From: Streptomyces sp. CB01249
GTDB lineage: Bacteria; Actinomycetota; Actinomycetes; Streptomycetales; Streptomycetaceae
Direction of reading: 5' to 3'
Assembly (NCBI RefSeq): GCF_001905735.1
Contig: NZ_LISW01000002.1
Span: forward strand, 1,152,426 to 1,216,425
DNA length: 64,000 bases
Shown here: one piece after another, positions 27,527 to 38,265 of the stretch
Layout: each line of letters starts with the position of its first letter
Numbering within the stretch: the stretch's first letter is position 1
Made by a program: the position numbers and the translations under genes
The notes under the pieces: model-generated
The model's database searches: none
What the model was told of the DNA's origin: nothing
What the model saw: the letters and a program-made list of their open reading frames with translations, nothing else

Positions 27527-28597
27527 GTGACCCCCGTCGATCTCTCCACGACCGTGCTGCACGCCGTGCGCCGCGCGGTCCGCGAGGACGCCCTGCGCGC
27601 GCCCGTGCCCGCGCGCGTGCGGGTGGAGAGGACCCGGCCCGGCGGGCGCGGCGACTACGCCAGCGCCGTCGCGCTCCAGCTCGCCGGACCCGCAGGGCTC
27701 CGCGCCCGCGAGGTCGCCGAGATCCTGCGCGACCGGCTCGCCGGAGCCCCCGGGGTCGCCGGGGTCGAGATCACCGGACCCGGCTTCCTCAACTTCACGC
27801 TCGACGCCGCCACCGGCGCCGCCGCCCACCGCGACCTCGTCCACCGGGTGCGGGCGCAGGGGGAGCGGTACGGGTACGGGGACGCCCTCGCCGGACAGCG
27901 GCTGCGGCTCGTCCACGCCCGCGAGGTCCGGGCCGCCGTCACCGCCGACGCCGTCCGCCGGCTGCTGGCCGCCCAGGGTGCCGACGTGAGCGTCGGCTGC
28001 GACGGGGAGCCGGACCCGGACTGGACGCGCCTCGGGGTGCGCACGGAGGCGTCCGACGACCAGGCGGAAAACCCCATACGCCCCGTCCCCGCCGGGGACA
28101 CCGCCGCCGCCCTGCTCGACCGCCTCGGCCCCGACGCCGCCCGCTGGGGCCTCCTCCGCGCCGCCGGGCACGACCGTGCCCCCCTCGGGCCCGAGCTGAT
28201 CGCGCAGACCGAGGCCAACGCCCTCTTCCGCGTCCGGTACGCCCACGCCCGGGCCCGCGCCGTGCTCCGGGGCGCGGACCGGCTCGGGTTCGCCGTCGCC
28301 GGGGCCGGTGAGGACATCGACGCCACCGGGGCCGACGCCCTGCTCGCGCTGCTCGACGCGCACCCCGCCGTCCTCGCGGGCGCGGCCCGCCACCGCGCCC
28401 CCGACCGGCTCGCCCGGCACCTCGACGCGGTCGCCGCCGCCTTCTTCGACTTCCACGACGCCGCCCCACCGCTCCCCGTCGGGGACGAGAAACCCTCGGC
28501 CGCCCACCGCTCCCGGACGGCCCTCGCCGAAGCCGCCGGGACGGTGCTGGCCGGCGGCCTGTCCCTGCTCGGCGTCAGCGCGCCCGAACACCTCTGA
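27527..28597 (+). CDS. ArgS-like protein lacking the catalytic centre, with DALR anticodon-binding domain
   Basis: 356 aa, against roughly 550-590 for arginyl-tRNA synthetase. Residues 1-95 match the ArgS N-terminal domain (GDYASAVALQLAG, ITGPGFLNFTLD). Where HVGH should be the sequence reads RLVHAREVRAAVTADAV, and the KMSKS-containing core is missing; the sequence then jumps to GPDAARWGLLRAA and the DALR domain (EANALFRVRYAHARARAVL). It cannot aminoacylate. It immediately precedes lysA, as true argS does in corynebacteria. GTG at 27527 lies 6 nt after TACGCT with no Shine-Dalgarno, suggesting leaderless translation. A tRNA-binding or regulatory role is inferred. Confidence 0.85.
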   Translation: MTPVDLSTTVLHAVRRAVREDALRAPVPARVRVERTRPGGRGDYASAVALQLAGPAGLRAREVAEILRDRLAGAPGVAGVEITGPGFLNFTLDAATGAAAHRDLVHRVRAQGERYGYGDALAGQRLRLVHAREVRAAVTADAVRRLLAAQGADVSVGCDGEPDPDWTRLGVRTEASDDQAENPIRPVPAGDTAAALLDRLGPDAARWGLLRAAGHDRAPLGPELIAQTEANALFRVRYAHARARAVLRGADRLGFAVAGAGEDIDATGADALLALLDAHPAVLAGAARHRAPDRLARHLDAVAAAFFDFHDAAPPLPVGDEKPSAAHRSRTALAEAAGTVLAGGLSLLGVSAPEHL

Positions 28598-28622
28598 GCA
28601 CCCGAGAGAGCAGAGCCACACG

Positions 28623-30014
28623 ATGAGCCGATCCGCACACCCCGCCGGACCCCGTCACGCCGACGTCATGTCCGAGGGCCACTACCTCGCCCCCGCCGAC
28701 GACCTCAACGTCCTGGACGAGAAGGTGTGGTCCCGCACCGTCACCCGCGACGAGCACGGCGCCCTGACCGTCGGCGGGCTCACCGTGTCCCGCCTCGCCG
28801 AGGAGTTCGGCACCCCCGCCTACTTCCTGGACGAGACCGACTTCCGCGCCCGCTGCCGCGCCTGGTCCGACGCCTTCGGGCCCGGGGCCGACGTCTTCTA
28901 CGCGGGCAAGGCGTTCCTCTCCCGGGCCGTCGTGCGCTGGCTCAAGGAGGAGGGGCTCAACCTCGACGTCTGCTCGGCCGGCGAGCTGGCCACCGCGCTC
29001 GACGCCGGGATGCCCGCCGAGCGCATCGCCCTCCACGGCAACAACAAGAGCGTCGAGGAGATCGAGCGCGCCGTCACGGCGGGCGTCGGGCGCATCGTCC
29101 TCGACTCCTTCCAGGAGATCGTCCGCGTCGCCCACGTCGCGCAGAGCCTCGGCAAGCGCCAGCGCGTCCAGATCCGGGTCACCGTCGGCGTCGAGGCGCA
29201 CACCCACGAGTTCATCGCCACCGCCCACGAGGACCAGAAGTTCGGCATCGCGCTCGCCGGGGGACAGGCCGCCGAGGCCGTGCGCCGGGCGCTCACCCTG
29301 GACGGGCTCGAACTCGTCGGCATCCACTCCCACATCGGGTCCCAGATCTTCGACATGGCCGGCTTCGAGGTCTCCGCCCGCCGCGTCGTGCAGCTGCTCG
29401 CCGAGGTGCGCGACGAGCACGGCGTCGAACTGCCCGAGATCGACCTCGGCGGCGGTCTCGGCATCGCGTACACCTCCGAGGACGACCCGCGCGAACCGCA
29501 CGAGATCGCCAAGTCGCTCGGCGACATCGTGACCCGCGAGTGCGAGTCCGCCGGGCTCGCCACCCCCCGCATCTCCGTCGAGCCCGGCCGCGCCATCGTC
29601 GGCCCGACCGCCTTCACGCTGTACGAGGTCGGCACGATCAAGCCGCTGGAGGGTCTGCGCACCTACGTGAGCGTCGACGGCGGCATGTCGGACAACATCC
29701 GGACCGCGCTGTACGACGCCGAGTACAGCGTCGCGCTCGCCTCGCGGACCTCGGACGCCGAACCGATGCTCGTCCGGGTCGTCGGCAAGCACTGCGAGAG
29801 CGGCGACATCGTGGTCAAGGACGCCTTCCTGCCGGCGGACCTGGCCCCCGGCGACCTGATCGCCGTGCCCGCCACCGGCGCGTACTGCCGCTCCATGGCG
29901 AGCAACTACAACCACGCCCTGCGCCCGCCGGTCGTCGCCGTGCGGGACGGGGAGGCGCGGGTGATCGTCCGGCGCGAGACGGAGGAAGATCTCCTGCGTC
30001 TCGATGTCGGCTGA
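28623..30014 (+). CDS. lysA: Diaminopimelate decarboxylase
   Basis: 463 aa. PLP-dependent, fold III; last step of lysine synthesis. PLP lysine K96 in VFYAGKAFLS, HSHIGSQI, the phosphate-binding EPGRAIVGP, and the active-site HCESGD and GAYCRSMASNYN at the subunit interface. ATG 25 bp after the ArgS-like gene, so probably co-transcribed with it. A strong hairpin separates it from hom. Confidence 0.95.
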   Translation: MSRSAHPAGPRHADVMSEGHYLAPADDLNVLDEKVWSRTVTRDEHGALTVGGLTVSRLAEEFGTPAYFLDETDFRARCRAWSDAFGPGADVFYAGKAFLSRAVVRWLKEEGLNLDVCSAGELATALDAGMPAERIALHGNNKSVEEIERAVTAGVGRIVLDSFQEIVRVAHVAQSLGKRQRVQIRVTVGVEAHTHEFIATAHEDQKFGIALAGGQAAEAVRRALTLDGLELVGIHSHIGSQIFDMAGFEVSARRVVQLLAEVRDEHGVELPEIDLGGGLGIAYTSEDDPREPHEIAKSLGDIVTRECESAGLATPRISVEPGRAIVGPTAFTLYEVGTIKPLEGLRTYVSVDGGMSDNIRTALYDAEYSVALASRTSDAEPMLVRVVGKHCESGDIVVKDAFLPADLAPGDLIAVPATGAYCRSMASNYNHALRPPVVAVRDGEARVIVRRETEEDLLRLDVG

Positions 30015-30064
30015 TGCCGTATTTCCGGGGGCGTACCACGCTATCCCCGTAAACATCTCAGGAT

Positions 30065-30093
30065 CCGGACGGGTGGCGGGAACACCCGTCCGG
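30065..30093. terminator. Hairpin between lysA and hom
   Basis: 11-bp perfect stem CCGGACGGGTG/CACCCGTCCGG with a 7-nt loop, 50 bp after the lysA stop. No T-run. May end or attenuate lysA transcription before hom. Confidence 0.7.
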
Positions 30094-30139
30094 TGAGTGA
30101 GACTGGTCCGTACTACAGGTGTAAAGGAAACGAGGTCGG

Positions 30140-31450
30140 ATGATGCGTACGCGTCCGCTGAAGGTGGCGCTGCTGGGCTGTGGTGTGGTCGGCTCAGAGG
30201 TGGCGCGCATCATGACGACGCACGCCGACGACCTCGCCGCGCGCATCGGCGCGCCGGTGGAGCTCGCCGGCGTCGCCGTACGCCGGCCCTCCAAGGTGCG
30301 CGAGGGCATCGACCCCGCCCTGATCACCACGGACGCGACCGCCCTCGTCAAACGCGGCGACATCGACGTCGTCATCGAGGTCATCGGCGGCATCGAGCCC
30401 GCCCGCACGCTGATCAGGACCGCCTTCGAGCACGGCGCGAGCGTCGTCTCCGCCAACAAGGCCCTGCTCGCCGAGGACGGCGCGGCCCTGCACGCCGCCG
30501 CCGAGCAGCACGGCCGGGACCTCTACTACGAGGCCGCCGTGGCCGGTGCCATCCCCCTCGTACGACCGCTGCGCGAGTCCCTGGCCGGCGACAAGGTCAA
30601 CCGGGTGCTCGGCATCGTCAACGGCACCACCAACTTCATCCTCGACAAGATGGACACCAGCGGCGCCGGCTACTCCGAGGCGCTGGACGAGGCCACCGCC
30701 CTCGGTTACGCGGAGGCCGACCCCACCGCCGACGTGGAGGGCTTCGACGCCGCCGCGAAGGCCGCGATCCTCGCCGGGATCGCCTTCCACACCCGGGTGA
30801 GGATCGGCGACGTGCACCGCGAGGGCATCACCGAGGTCACCGCCGCCGACATCGCCTCCGCCCGCCGCATGGGCTGCACCGTCAAGCTCCTCGCCATCTG
30901 CGAGCGCGCCGCCGACGGCGCCTCCGTCACGGCCCGGGTGCACCCCGCGATGATCCCGCTCAGCCACCCGCTCGCCTCGGTGCGCGAGGCGTACAACGCG
31001 GTGTTCGTGGAGGCCGAGGCGGCCGGGCAGCTGATGTTCTACGGCCCCGGCGCGGGCGGGGCGCCCACCGCGTCCGCGGTCCTCGGCGACCTCGTGGCCG
31101 TCTGCCGCAACAAGCTCAACGAGGCCCCCGGGCCCGGCGAGTCCGCGTACACGCGCCTGCCGGTGAGCCCCATGGGCGACGTCGTCACGCGGTACCACAT
31201 CAGCCTCGACGTGGCCGACAAGCCGGGCGTGCTCGCCCAGGTCGCGACGGTCTTCGCCGACCAGGGCGTATCCATCGATACGGTCCGCCAGCAGAGCCGG
31301 CCGGACAGTCAGGAAACCGACGGCGAGGCATCGCTCGTCGTCGTCACCCACCGCGCGCCCGACGCCGCCCTCTCCGGGACCGTCGAGGCGCTGCGCAAGC
31401 TCGACACCGTGCGCGGTGTCGCCAGCATCATGCGTGTTGAAGGGGAGTAA
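30140..31450 (+). CDS. hom: Homoserine dehydrogenase
   Basis: 436 aa. NAD(P)-binding LLGCGVVGSEVAR, the catalytic region VNGTTNFILDKM and EADPTADVEGFDAAAKAAIL, and a C-terminal ACT domain (YHISLDVADKPGVLAQVATVF), the usual site of threonine feedback control. Reduces aspartate semialdehyde to homoserine. GAGG precedes the ATG at 30140 (an in-frame ATG follows at 30143). thrC begins 6 bp after its stop. Confidence 0.95.
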   Translation: MMRTRPLKVALLGCGVVGSEVARIMTTHADDLAARIGAPVELAGVAVRRPSKVREGIDPALITTDATALVKRGDIDVVIEVIGGIEPARTLIRTAFEHGASVVSANKALLAEDGAALHAAAEQHGRDLYYEAAVAGAIPLVRPLRESLAGDKVNRVLGIVNGTTNFILDKMDTSGAGYSEALDEATALGYAEADPTADVEGFDAAAKAAILAGIAFHTRVRIGDVHREGITEVTAADIASARRMGCTVKLLAICERAADGASVTARVHPAMIPLSHPLASVREAYNAVFVEAEAAGQLMFYGPGAGGAPTASAVLGDLVAVCRNKLNEAPGPGESAYTRLPVSPMGDVVTRYHISLDVADKPGVLAQVATVFADQGVSIDTVRQQSRPDSQETDGEASLVVVTHRAPDAALSGTVEALRKLDTVRGVASIMRVEGE

Positions 31451-31456
31451 GGACCC

Positions 31457-32527
31457 ATGACCACCAAGGGCACCCACCAGTGGCGCGGCATCATCGAGGA
31501 GTACCGGGACCGTCTCCCGGTCACGAGCACGACGCCGGTCGTCACGCTCCGTGAGGGCGGTACGCCGCTCGTCCCCGCTCAGGTCCTCTCCGAGCGCACG
31601 GGCTGCGAGGTGCACCTCAAGGTCGAGGGCGCCAACCCCACCGGGTCCTTCAAGGACCGCGGCATGACCATGGCCATCACCCGGGCCAAGGAGGAGGGCG
31701 CGCAGGCCGTCATCTGCGCCTCCACCGGCAACACCTCCGCCTCGGCCGCCGCCTACGCGGTCCGGGCCGGGATGGTCTGCGCGGTCCTCGTGCCGCAGGG
31801 CAAGATCGCGCTCGGCAAGATGGGCCAGGCGCTCGTGCACGGCGCCAAGATCCTCCAGGTCGACGGCAACTTCGACGACTGCCTCACGCTGGCCCGCTCG
31901 CTCTCGGACAACTACCCGGTCGCGCTGGTCAATTCGGTCAACCCGGTCCGTATCGAGGGCCAGAAGACCGCCGCGTTCGAGATCGTCGACGCACTCGGCG
32001 ACGCCCCGGACATCCACGTCCTCCCGGTCGGCAACGCGGGCAACATCACCGCGTACTGGAAGGGCTACACCGAGTACGCCGGGGACGGCATGGCGGCGCA
32101 CAAGCCGCGCATGTGGGGCTTCCAGGCGTCCGGCTCGGCGCCCATCGTGCGCGGCGAGGTCGTCAAGGACCCGTCGACCATCGCCACCGCGATCCGGATC
32201 GGCAACCCGGCCTCCTGGAACTACGCGCTGGCCGCGCGGGACGAGTCGGGCGGCTTCATCGATGAGGTCACGGACCGTCAGATCCTCTCCGCGTACCGGC
32301 TGTTGGCCTCCCAGGAGGGCGTTTTCGTGGAGCCCGCCTCGGCCGCGTCCGTCGCCGGTCTGCTCAAGGCCGCCGAGGAGGGCAAGGTCGACCCGGGCCA
32401 GCGCATCGTCTGCACGGTGACCGGCAACGGCCTCAAGGACCCCGACTGGGCCGTCGCGGGCGCCCCGCAGCCCGTCACCGTCCCGGTCGACGCGGCCGCC
32501 GCCGCCGAGAAGCTGGGCCTGGCGTAA
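31457..32527 (+). CDS. thrC: Threonine synthase
   Basis: 356 aa, short bacterial form. PLP lysine K66 in [15 protein letters not shown], phosphate-binding [14 protein letters not shown] and [14 protein letters not shown]. Converts O-phosphohomoserine to threonine. Coupled to hom. It is followed by a strong terminator hairpin and the hairpin element 32575-32738, which separate it from thrB. Confidence 0.95.
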   Translation: MTTKGTHQWRGIIEEYRDRLPVTSTTPVVTLREGGTPLVPAQVLSERTGCEVHLKVEGANPTGSFKDRGMTMAITRAKEEGAQAVICASTGNTSASAAAYAVRAGMVCAVLVPQGKIALGKMGQALVHGAKILQVDGNFDDCLTLARSLSDNYPVALVNSVNPVRIEGQKTAAFEIVDALGDAPDIHVLPVGNAGNITAYWKGYTEYAGDGMAAHKPRMWGFQASGSAPIVRGEVVKDPSTIATAIRIGNPASWNYALAARDESGGFIDEVTDRQILSAYRLLASQEGVFVEPASAASVAGLLKAAEEGKVDPGQRIVCTVTGNGLKDPDWAVAGAPQPVTVPVDAAAAAEKLGLA

Positions 32528-32543
32528 CCACGTAACGCCACAC

Positions 32544-32573
32544 CCCCGGGCCGGTCCGGACGACGGCCCGGGG
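32544..32573. terminator. Terminator hairpin after thrC
   Basis: Stem CCCCGGGCCG/CGGCCCGGGG with a 10-nt loop, 17 bp after the thrC stop and one base from the repeat element that follows. Confidence 0.8.
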
Positions 32574-32574
32574 T

Positions 32575-32738
32575 CAGGGCCTTTCGTTTGGATCATGCCG
32601 GGCTCGCGGGGCCTGGTGCCGCACCTCGCGGCGTTGTCGTCAATCACCAACGCTCCGCGTTGCCTCAATCCTCCGCCTTGCGATGCACGGCACCAGGCCC
32701 CGCTCCCTGATCCGGCCTGATCCAAACGAAAGGCCCTG
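32575..32738. repeat. Long inverted-repeat element, copy 3 (hairpin family)
   Basis: 21-bp perfect arms (32575-32595/32718-32738) and a second paired block CGGGGCCTGGTGCCG/CGGCACCAGGCCCCG. The core GCGGCGTTGTCGTCAATCAC, apical stem CAACGC-TCC-GCGTTG (32648-32662) and CTCAATCCTCCGCCTTGC match the 2071-2230 element except in the paired stems, which differ but remain complementary. It sits in the 458-bp gap between thrC and thrB. Confidence 0.9.
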
Positions 32739-32985
32739 CGCGACGACTCGTCAGAAAGGGCTCCTACCGGCCCTTTCCGGCAACAAGAGCGCACCGCGGG
32801 CGTGCGACACGCATCGTGCGCCTCCTGTGCGCCCTATGTCGCCACAGAACCTTCCTTCGATAAGCTGTACCCAACCCGCCCCGCCGCATCTGCCGGGGTG
32901 CCCCGGGCCGTTGCGGCTCCCCCGAAGAACCCCCGCCCGCAGCCCCCGGAATCCCCGCCGCCTCACAAGGAGAGTCGTCACAGCG
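32739..32985. other. thrB upstream region
   Basis: About 250 bp with no convincing gene. A GATAAG hexamer near 32861 could be a -10 element for thrB. ACAAGGAGAG gives the thrB ribosome-binding site. Confidence 0.4.
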
Positions 32986-33903
32986 ATGGCCGGTCCCGCC
33001 TTCCGAGCCGCCGCCGTCCGGGTGCGCGTCCCCGCGACCAGCGCCAACCTGGGCCCCGGTTTCGACGCCCTCGGCCTGTCGCTCGGCCTGTACGACGACG
33101 TCGTCGTCCGCGTCGCCGACTCCGGACTGCACATCGACATCGCCGGTGAGGGCGCGGACACCCTGCCCCGCGACGAGAAGCACCTGCTCGTACGCTCCCT
33201 GCGCACCGCCTTCGACCTGCTCGGCGGACAGCCGCGCGGCCTGGAGATCGTCTGCGCCAACCGCATCCCGCACGGACGCGGCCTCGGCTCCTCCTCCGCC
33301 GCCATCTGCGCCGGAATCGTCGCCGCCCGCGCCGTGACGACCGGCGGTGACGCCCGCCTCGACGACGCGGCCCTGCTGGAGCTCGCCACGGAGATCGAGG
33401 GCCACCCCGACAACGTCGCGGCCTGCCTGCTCGGCGGATTCACGCTCGCCTGGATGGACGGCGCCTCCGCCCGCGCGATCAGGATGGACCCCGCTGACTC
33501 CATCGTTCCGGTGGTCTTCGTCCCCGGCAAGCCGGTGCTCACCGAAACCGCCCGCGGACTCCTGCCGCGCACCGTCCCGCACGTCGACGCCGCGTTCAAC
33601 GCCGGCCGTGCCGCCCTCCTCGTCGAGGCCCTGACCAGGCGCCCCGAGCTGCTGCTCACGGCCACCGAGGACCGGCTGCACCAGGACTACCGCGCGCCCG
33701 CCATGGCCGAGAGCGTCGAGCTCGTCGGCCGGCTGCGCGCCGAGGGCGTCCCCGCGGTCATCTCCGGCGCGGGACCGACGGTGCTGGCTCTGGCCGGGGA
33801 CGGCGACGCCGACAAGGTCGCCCGACTGGCGGGCGAGGGCTGGGCGGCCAACCGGCTCGCTCTCGACGCGCAGGGCGCCAGCGTCCTGCCGCTGGCCCCG
33901 TAG
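32986..33903 (+). CDS. thrB: Homoserine kinase
   Basis: 305 aa, GHMP kinase family. Substrate loop PATSANLGPGFDALGLSL, the ATP loop IPHGRGLGSSSAAICAG, and the C-terminal VPAVISGAGPTVLAL. Phosphorylates homoserine for threonine synthase. ATG at 32986 with AAGGAG upstream. Separated from thrC by a terminator and repeat element, so probably a separate transcript although metabolically linked. Confidence 0.95.
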   Translation: MAGPAFRAAAVRVRVPATSANLGPGFDALGLSLGLYDDVVVRVADSGLHIDIAGEGADTLPRDEKHLLVRSLRTAFDLLGGQPRGLEIVCANRIPHGRGLGSSSAAICAGIVAARAVTTGGDARLDDAALLELATEIEGHPDNVAACLLGGFTLAWMDGASARAIRMDPADSIVPVVFVPGKPVLTETARGLLPRTVPHVDAAFNAGRAALLVEALTRRPELLLTATEDRLHQDYRAPAMAESVELVGRLRAEGVPAVISGAGPTVLALAGDGDADKVARLAGEGWAANRLALDAQGASVLPLAP

Positions 33904-34307
33904 CCCGCGAGGCCGCTGGCCGAGAAGTGATTGCCGGTGAGTGAGAGGGGGAATGTTTGTTGGAGCCGGTAGTGTTAATCTCAAGTCTGCAATCGACGTC
34001 CAAGAGGCGCGTTGCTTCGTGTCCCCTTCGGGACCACCATTTCTTCCGGGAGCCTCCCCAACTGCCTGAGCAGCCTGCCTGAGCAGTTGCGAGCACGCTC
34101 CGGAACCGGCACGACACCCCTCGCTCGTCCAGGAGTGGGCCGAGCAGGGGGATGCTCGCGCCGGGCACATGCACACCTCATCTCTCCGCCGTTCCATCCG
34201 GCGGACCACCGCCCCGGCACGGGCCGCACCAACCGAGGACCGCAGCCGGACAGCACAACCGGTCGCCGAGCCAGAAGGCCGACGTCCGCTCCAGGGAAGG
34301 ACCCTTC
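33904..34307 (+). promoter_or_regulatory. Long rho leader with attenuator-like hairpins
   Basis: 404 bp without a supported gene. TAATCT near 33976 is a possible -10 element, which would give a 5' leader of more than 300 nt. Within it lie GTCCC-CTTC-GGGAC (34021-34034) and CAACTGC-N17-GCAGTTG (34059-34089), the latter containing a duplicated CTGCCTGAGCAG. Bacterial rho genes are often autoregulated by termination in the leader, and the length fits that; the mechanism here is inferred. Confidence 0.5.
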
Positions 34308-36335
<2,028 letters not shown>

Positions 36336-36354
36336 TCGTCGCCCTCCGGCAGCA

Positions 36355-36397
36355 CACAGGGCCGCCCCCGCACCTCCGGTGCGGGGGCGGCCCTGTG
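36355..36397. terminator. Terminator hairpin after rho
   Basis: 20-bp perfect stem (36355-36374/36378-36397) with a TCC loop, 20 bp after the stop codon. No T-run. Confidence 0.85.
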
Positions 36398-36634
36398 CCG
36401 TATCCCGTTGCCGTTCCGAGACCTTCGCCACACGGGCACGGCCGCGCGGGACCCTCGTACGACCGTTGTACGGGCCATGAAACCGCAGGTGAGCGCCGGA
36501 ATACGGGCCGTTCCCGCAGCCGCCCGAGCGGTTCCGGGCTCCTCGGGGGGCCACAGCGTCCTGTGCCACGCTTTTTGTCGCCACCACGGAAAGAGGGGGT
36601 ACCCGGACAGCAGCCGACGGAACGAGGGAGACGC

Positions 36635-37735
36635 ATGAGCGAGCGAAGCGGGAGCAACGGCCGAATACGGGCCACCGGCAAGCGCCGGAAGAAACCGTCC
36701 CGCGGCCGCAGGGCCACGCGCATAGCCGTCTGGAGCCTGGCCGGCGCGGTCGTCGTGGGCGGTGCGGGCCTCGGTTACGCGTACGTCCACCTCAACGGCA
36801 ACCTCCAGGCCGTCGACATCAACACCGCGCTCGGCAAGGACCGCCCCGAGAACGTCGACAACGGCTCCGAGGACATCCTCGTCCTGGGCTCCGACTCCCG
36901 CTCCGGCGCGAACGGCAAGTACGGCGAGGACGGCGGAGGGGCCCGTTCCGACACCGCGATGGTCGTCCACGTCAACAAGGGGCACAAGACCGCGAGTGTG
37001 GTCTCCATCCCGCGCGACACCCTCGTCACCCGGCCCGACTGCACCGGCGACGTCAGCGGTGATCCGGTGGCCGGGCAGCAGCGCGCCATGTTCAACACGG
37101 CGTACGAGGTCGGCGGGCCTGCCTGCGCGGTCAAGACCGTGGAATCCATGTCCGGCATCCGCATGGACCACTACATCGAGGTCGACTTCACCGGCTTCAA
37201 GAAGCTGATCGACAAGCTCGGCGGCGTCGAGATCACCACCACCAAGGCGATCGACGACCCCGACAGCCACCTGGACCTCCAACCCGGCACCCACACCCTG
37301 GACGGCGAGCAGTCGCTCGGCCTGGTCCGCACCCGGCACAGCGTCGGCGACGGCAGCGACCTCGGCCGCATCCAGCTCCAGCAGGCATTCATCAAGGCGC
37401 TGATGCAGCAGGTCAAGAGCGTGGGCGTGTTCGACGGCACCAAGCTCTACGGGATCGCGGACACCGCCACCAAGGCCGTCACCACCGACTCCGACCTCGG
37501 CTCGGTCACCAAGCTCGCGAGCTTCGCCAAGGGCCTCAAGGGCCTCGGCTCCGACAACGTGAACATGGTGACCCTGCCCGTCGAGTACGACCCCGCCGAC
37601 CCCAACCGCGTCATCCCGCTGGAGAAGGCCGACCGGCAGGTCTGGGACGCCCTGAACGCCGACAAGCCGGTCCCCGCATCGGCGACGAAGCAGTCGGCCG
37701 GCGACAAGGGCGACGCGGGCAAGCTCGTCCGGTGA
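36635..37735 (+). CDS. LytR-CpsA-Psr (LCP) family ligase
   Basis: 366 aa. Basic cytoplasmic N-terminus, one transmembrane helix (about 29-51, RIAVWSLAGAVVVGGAGLGYA), then the LCP domain with ILVLGSDSRSG, SDTAMVVHV, VSIPRDTLV, the long central helix region and LVRTRHSVGDGSDLGRIQLQQ, whose arginines bind pyrophosphate. LCP enzymes attach glycopolymers from undecaprenyl carriers to peptidoglycan on the outer face. GAGGGAG precedes the ATG. The C-terminus is a short hydrophilic tail. Confidence 0.92.
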   Translation: MSERSGSNGRIRATGKRRKKPSRGRRATRIAVWSLAGAVVVGGAGLGYAYVHLNGNLQAVDINTALGKDRPENVDNGSEDILVLGSDSRSGANGKYGEDGGGARSDTAMVVHVNKGHKTASVVSIPRDTLVTRPDCTGDVSGDPVAGQQRAMFNTAYEVGGPACAVKTVESMSGIRMDHYIEVDFTGFKKLIDKLGGVEITTTKAIDDPDSHLDLQPGTHTLDGEQSLGLVRTRHSVGDGSDLGRIQLQQAFIKALMQQVKSVGVFDGTKLYGIADTATKAVTTDSDLGSVTKLASFAKGLKGLGSDNVNMVTLPVEYDPADPNRVIPLEKADRQVWDALNADKPVPASATKQSAGDKGDAGKLVR

Positions 37736-37741
37736 CCCGGG

Positions 37742-37761
37742 CCCCCGGCCGTGTCCGGGGG
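37742..37761. terminator. Hairpin after the LCP gene
   Basis: Stem CCCCCGG/CCGGGGG with a 6-nt loop, 6 bp after the stop; it overlaps the -35 element of the rpmE promoter below. Confidence 0.6.
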
Positions 37762-37785
37762 AATACCCGGCCGTCCACCCTGGTT
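37759..37785 (+). promoter_or_regulatory. SigR-type promoter for rpmE
   Basis: GGGAAT (37759-37764), an 18-bp spacer, and GTT (37783-37785) match the SigR (thiol-oxidative stress) consensus GGGAAT-N18-GTT. rpmE is a reported SigR target in S. coelicolor, which fits a protein carrying cysteine-bound zinc. Confidence 0.75.
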
Positions 37786-37889
37786 TTGGGAGATACGGCC
37801 GGTCCTGGCAGACTGGTACGTCGGCCCCGGTTCACGGACGCGCAATCCGCGCGTACGACCCGGTGCCCTCCCGAACCTAGGAGACACCC

Positions 37890-38114
37890 TTGAAGCGCGA
37901 CATCCACCCCCAGTACGTCGAGACGCAGGTCAGCTGCACCTGTGGCGCGTCGTTCACCACCCGCTCCACGCTGGACAGCGGCACCATCCGTGCCGAGGTC
38001 TGCTCCGAGTGCCACCCGTTCTACACGGGCAAGCAGAAGATCCTCGACACCGGTGGCCGTGTGGCCCGCTTCGAGGCCCGCTTCGGCAAGGGCGCCAAGG
38101 CCGCCGGCAAGTAG
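37890..38114 (+). CDS. rpmE: 50S ribosomal protein L31, zinc-binding (C+) form
   Basis: 74 aa. The zinc-binding cysteines are in VSCTCGASF and [11 protein letters not shown], so this is the C+ paralogue rather than the zinc-free form used under zinc starvation. The start is TTG at 37890, supported by AGGAG at correct spacing; the residues MKRDIHPQY match the conserved N-terminus of L31. It has its own SigR-type promoter and is followed by a classic T-run terminator. Confidence 0.96.
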   Translation: MKRDIHPQYVETQVSCTCGASFTTRSTLDSGTIRAEVCSECHPFYTGKQKILDTGGRVARFEARFGKGAKAAGK

Positions 38115-38125
38115 CGAGCCGTCCG

Positions 38126-38176
38126 CGCCGGTCCGCGGTGCCCTCTTCCCGGGGGCGCCGTGGCCGGCGTTTTTTT
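38126..38176 (+). terminator. Rho-independent terminator after rpmE
   Basis: Long GC stem starting CGCCGG and ending CCGGCG, followed directly by seven T residues, 11 bp after the rpmE stop. The only textbook T-run terminator in the window. Confidence 0.9.
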
Positions 38177-38265
38177 CCGGTCCGGGCACGGGGTCTCCGT
38201 ATCCCGGCCCCGGCAGGCACCCACCGGCCGGCAGGCACGACGAGCGAAGGAACCAGGAGCCCGAG

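Noticed and set aside
30194..32794. Very long open frame antisense to hom-thrC (and similar ones antisense to rho and atpA-atpG)
   Set aside because: A product of extreme GC bias at third codon positions; composition is low-complexity Gly/Val/Arg/Asp and the opposite strand encodes well-known enzymes.
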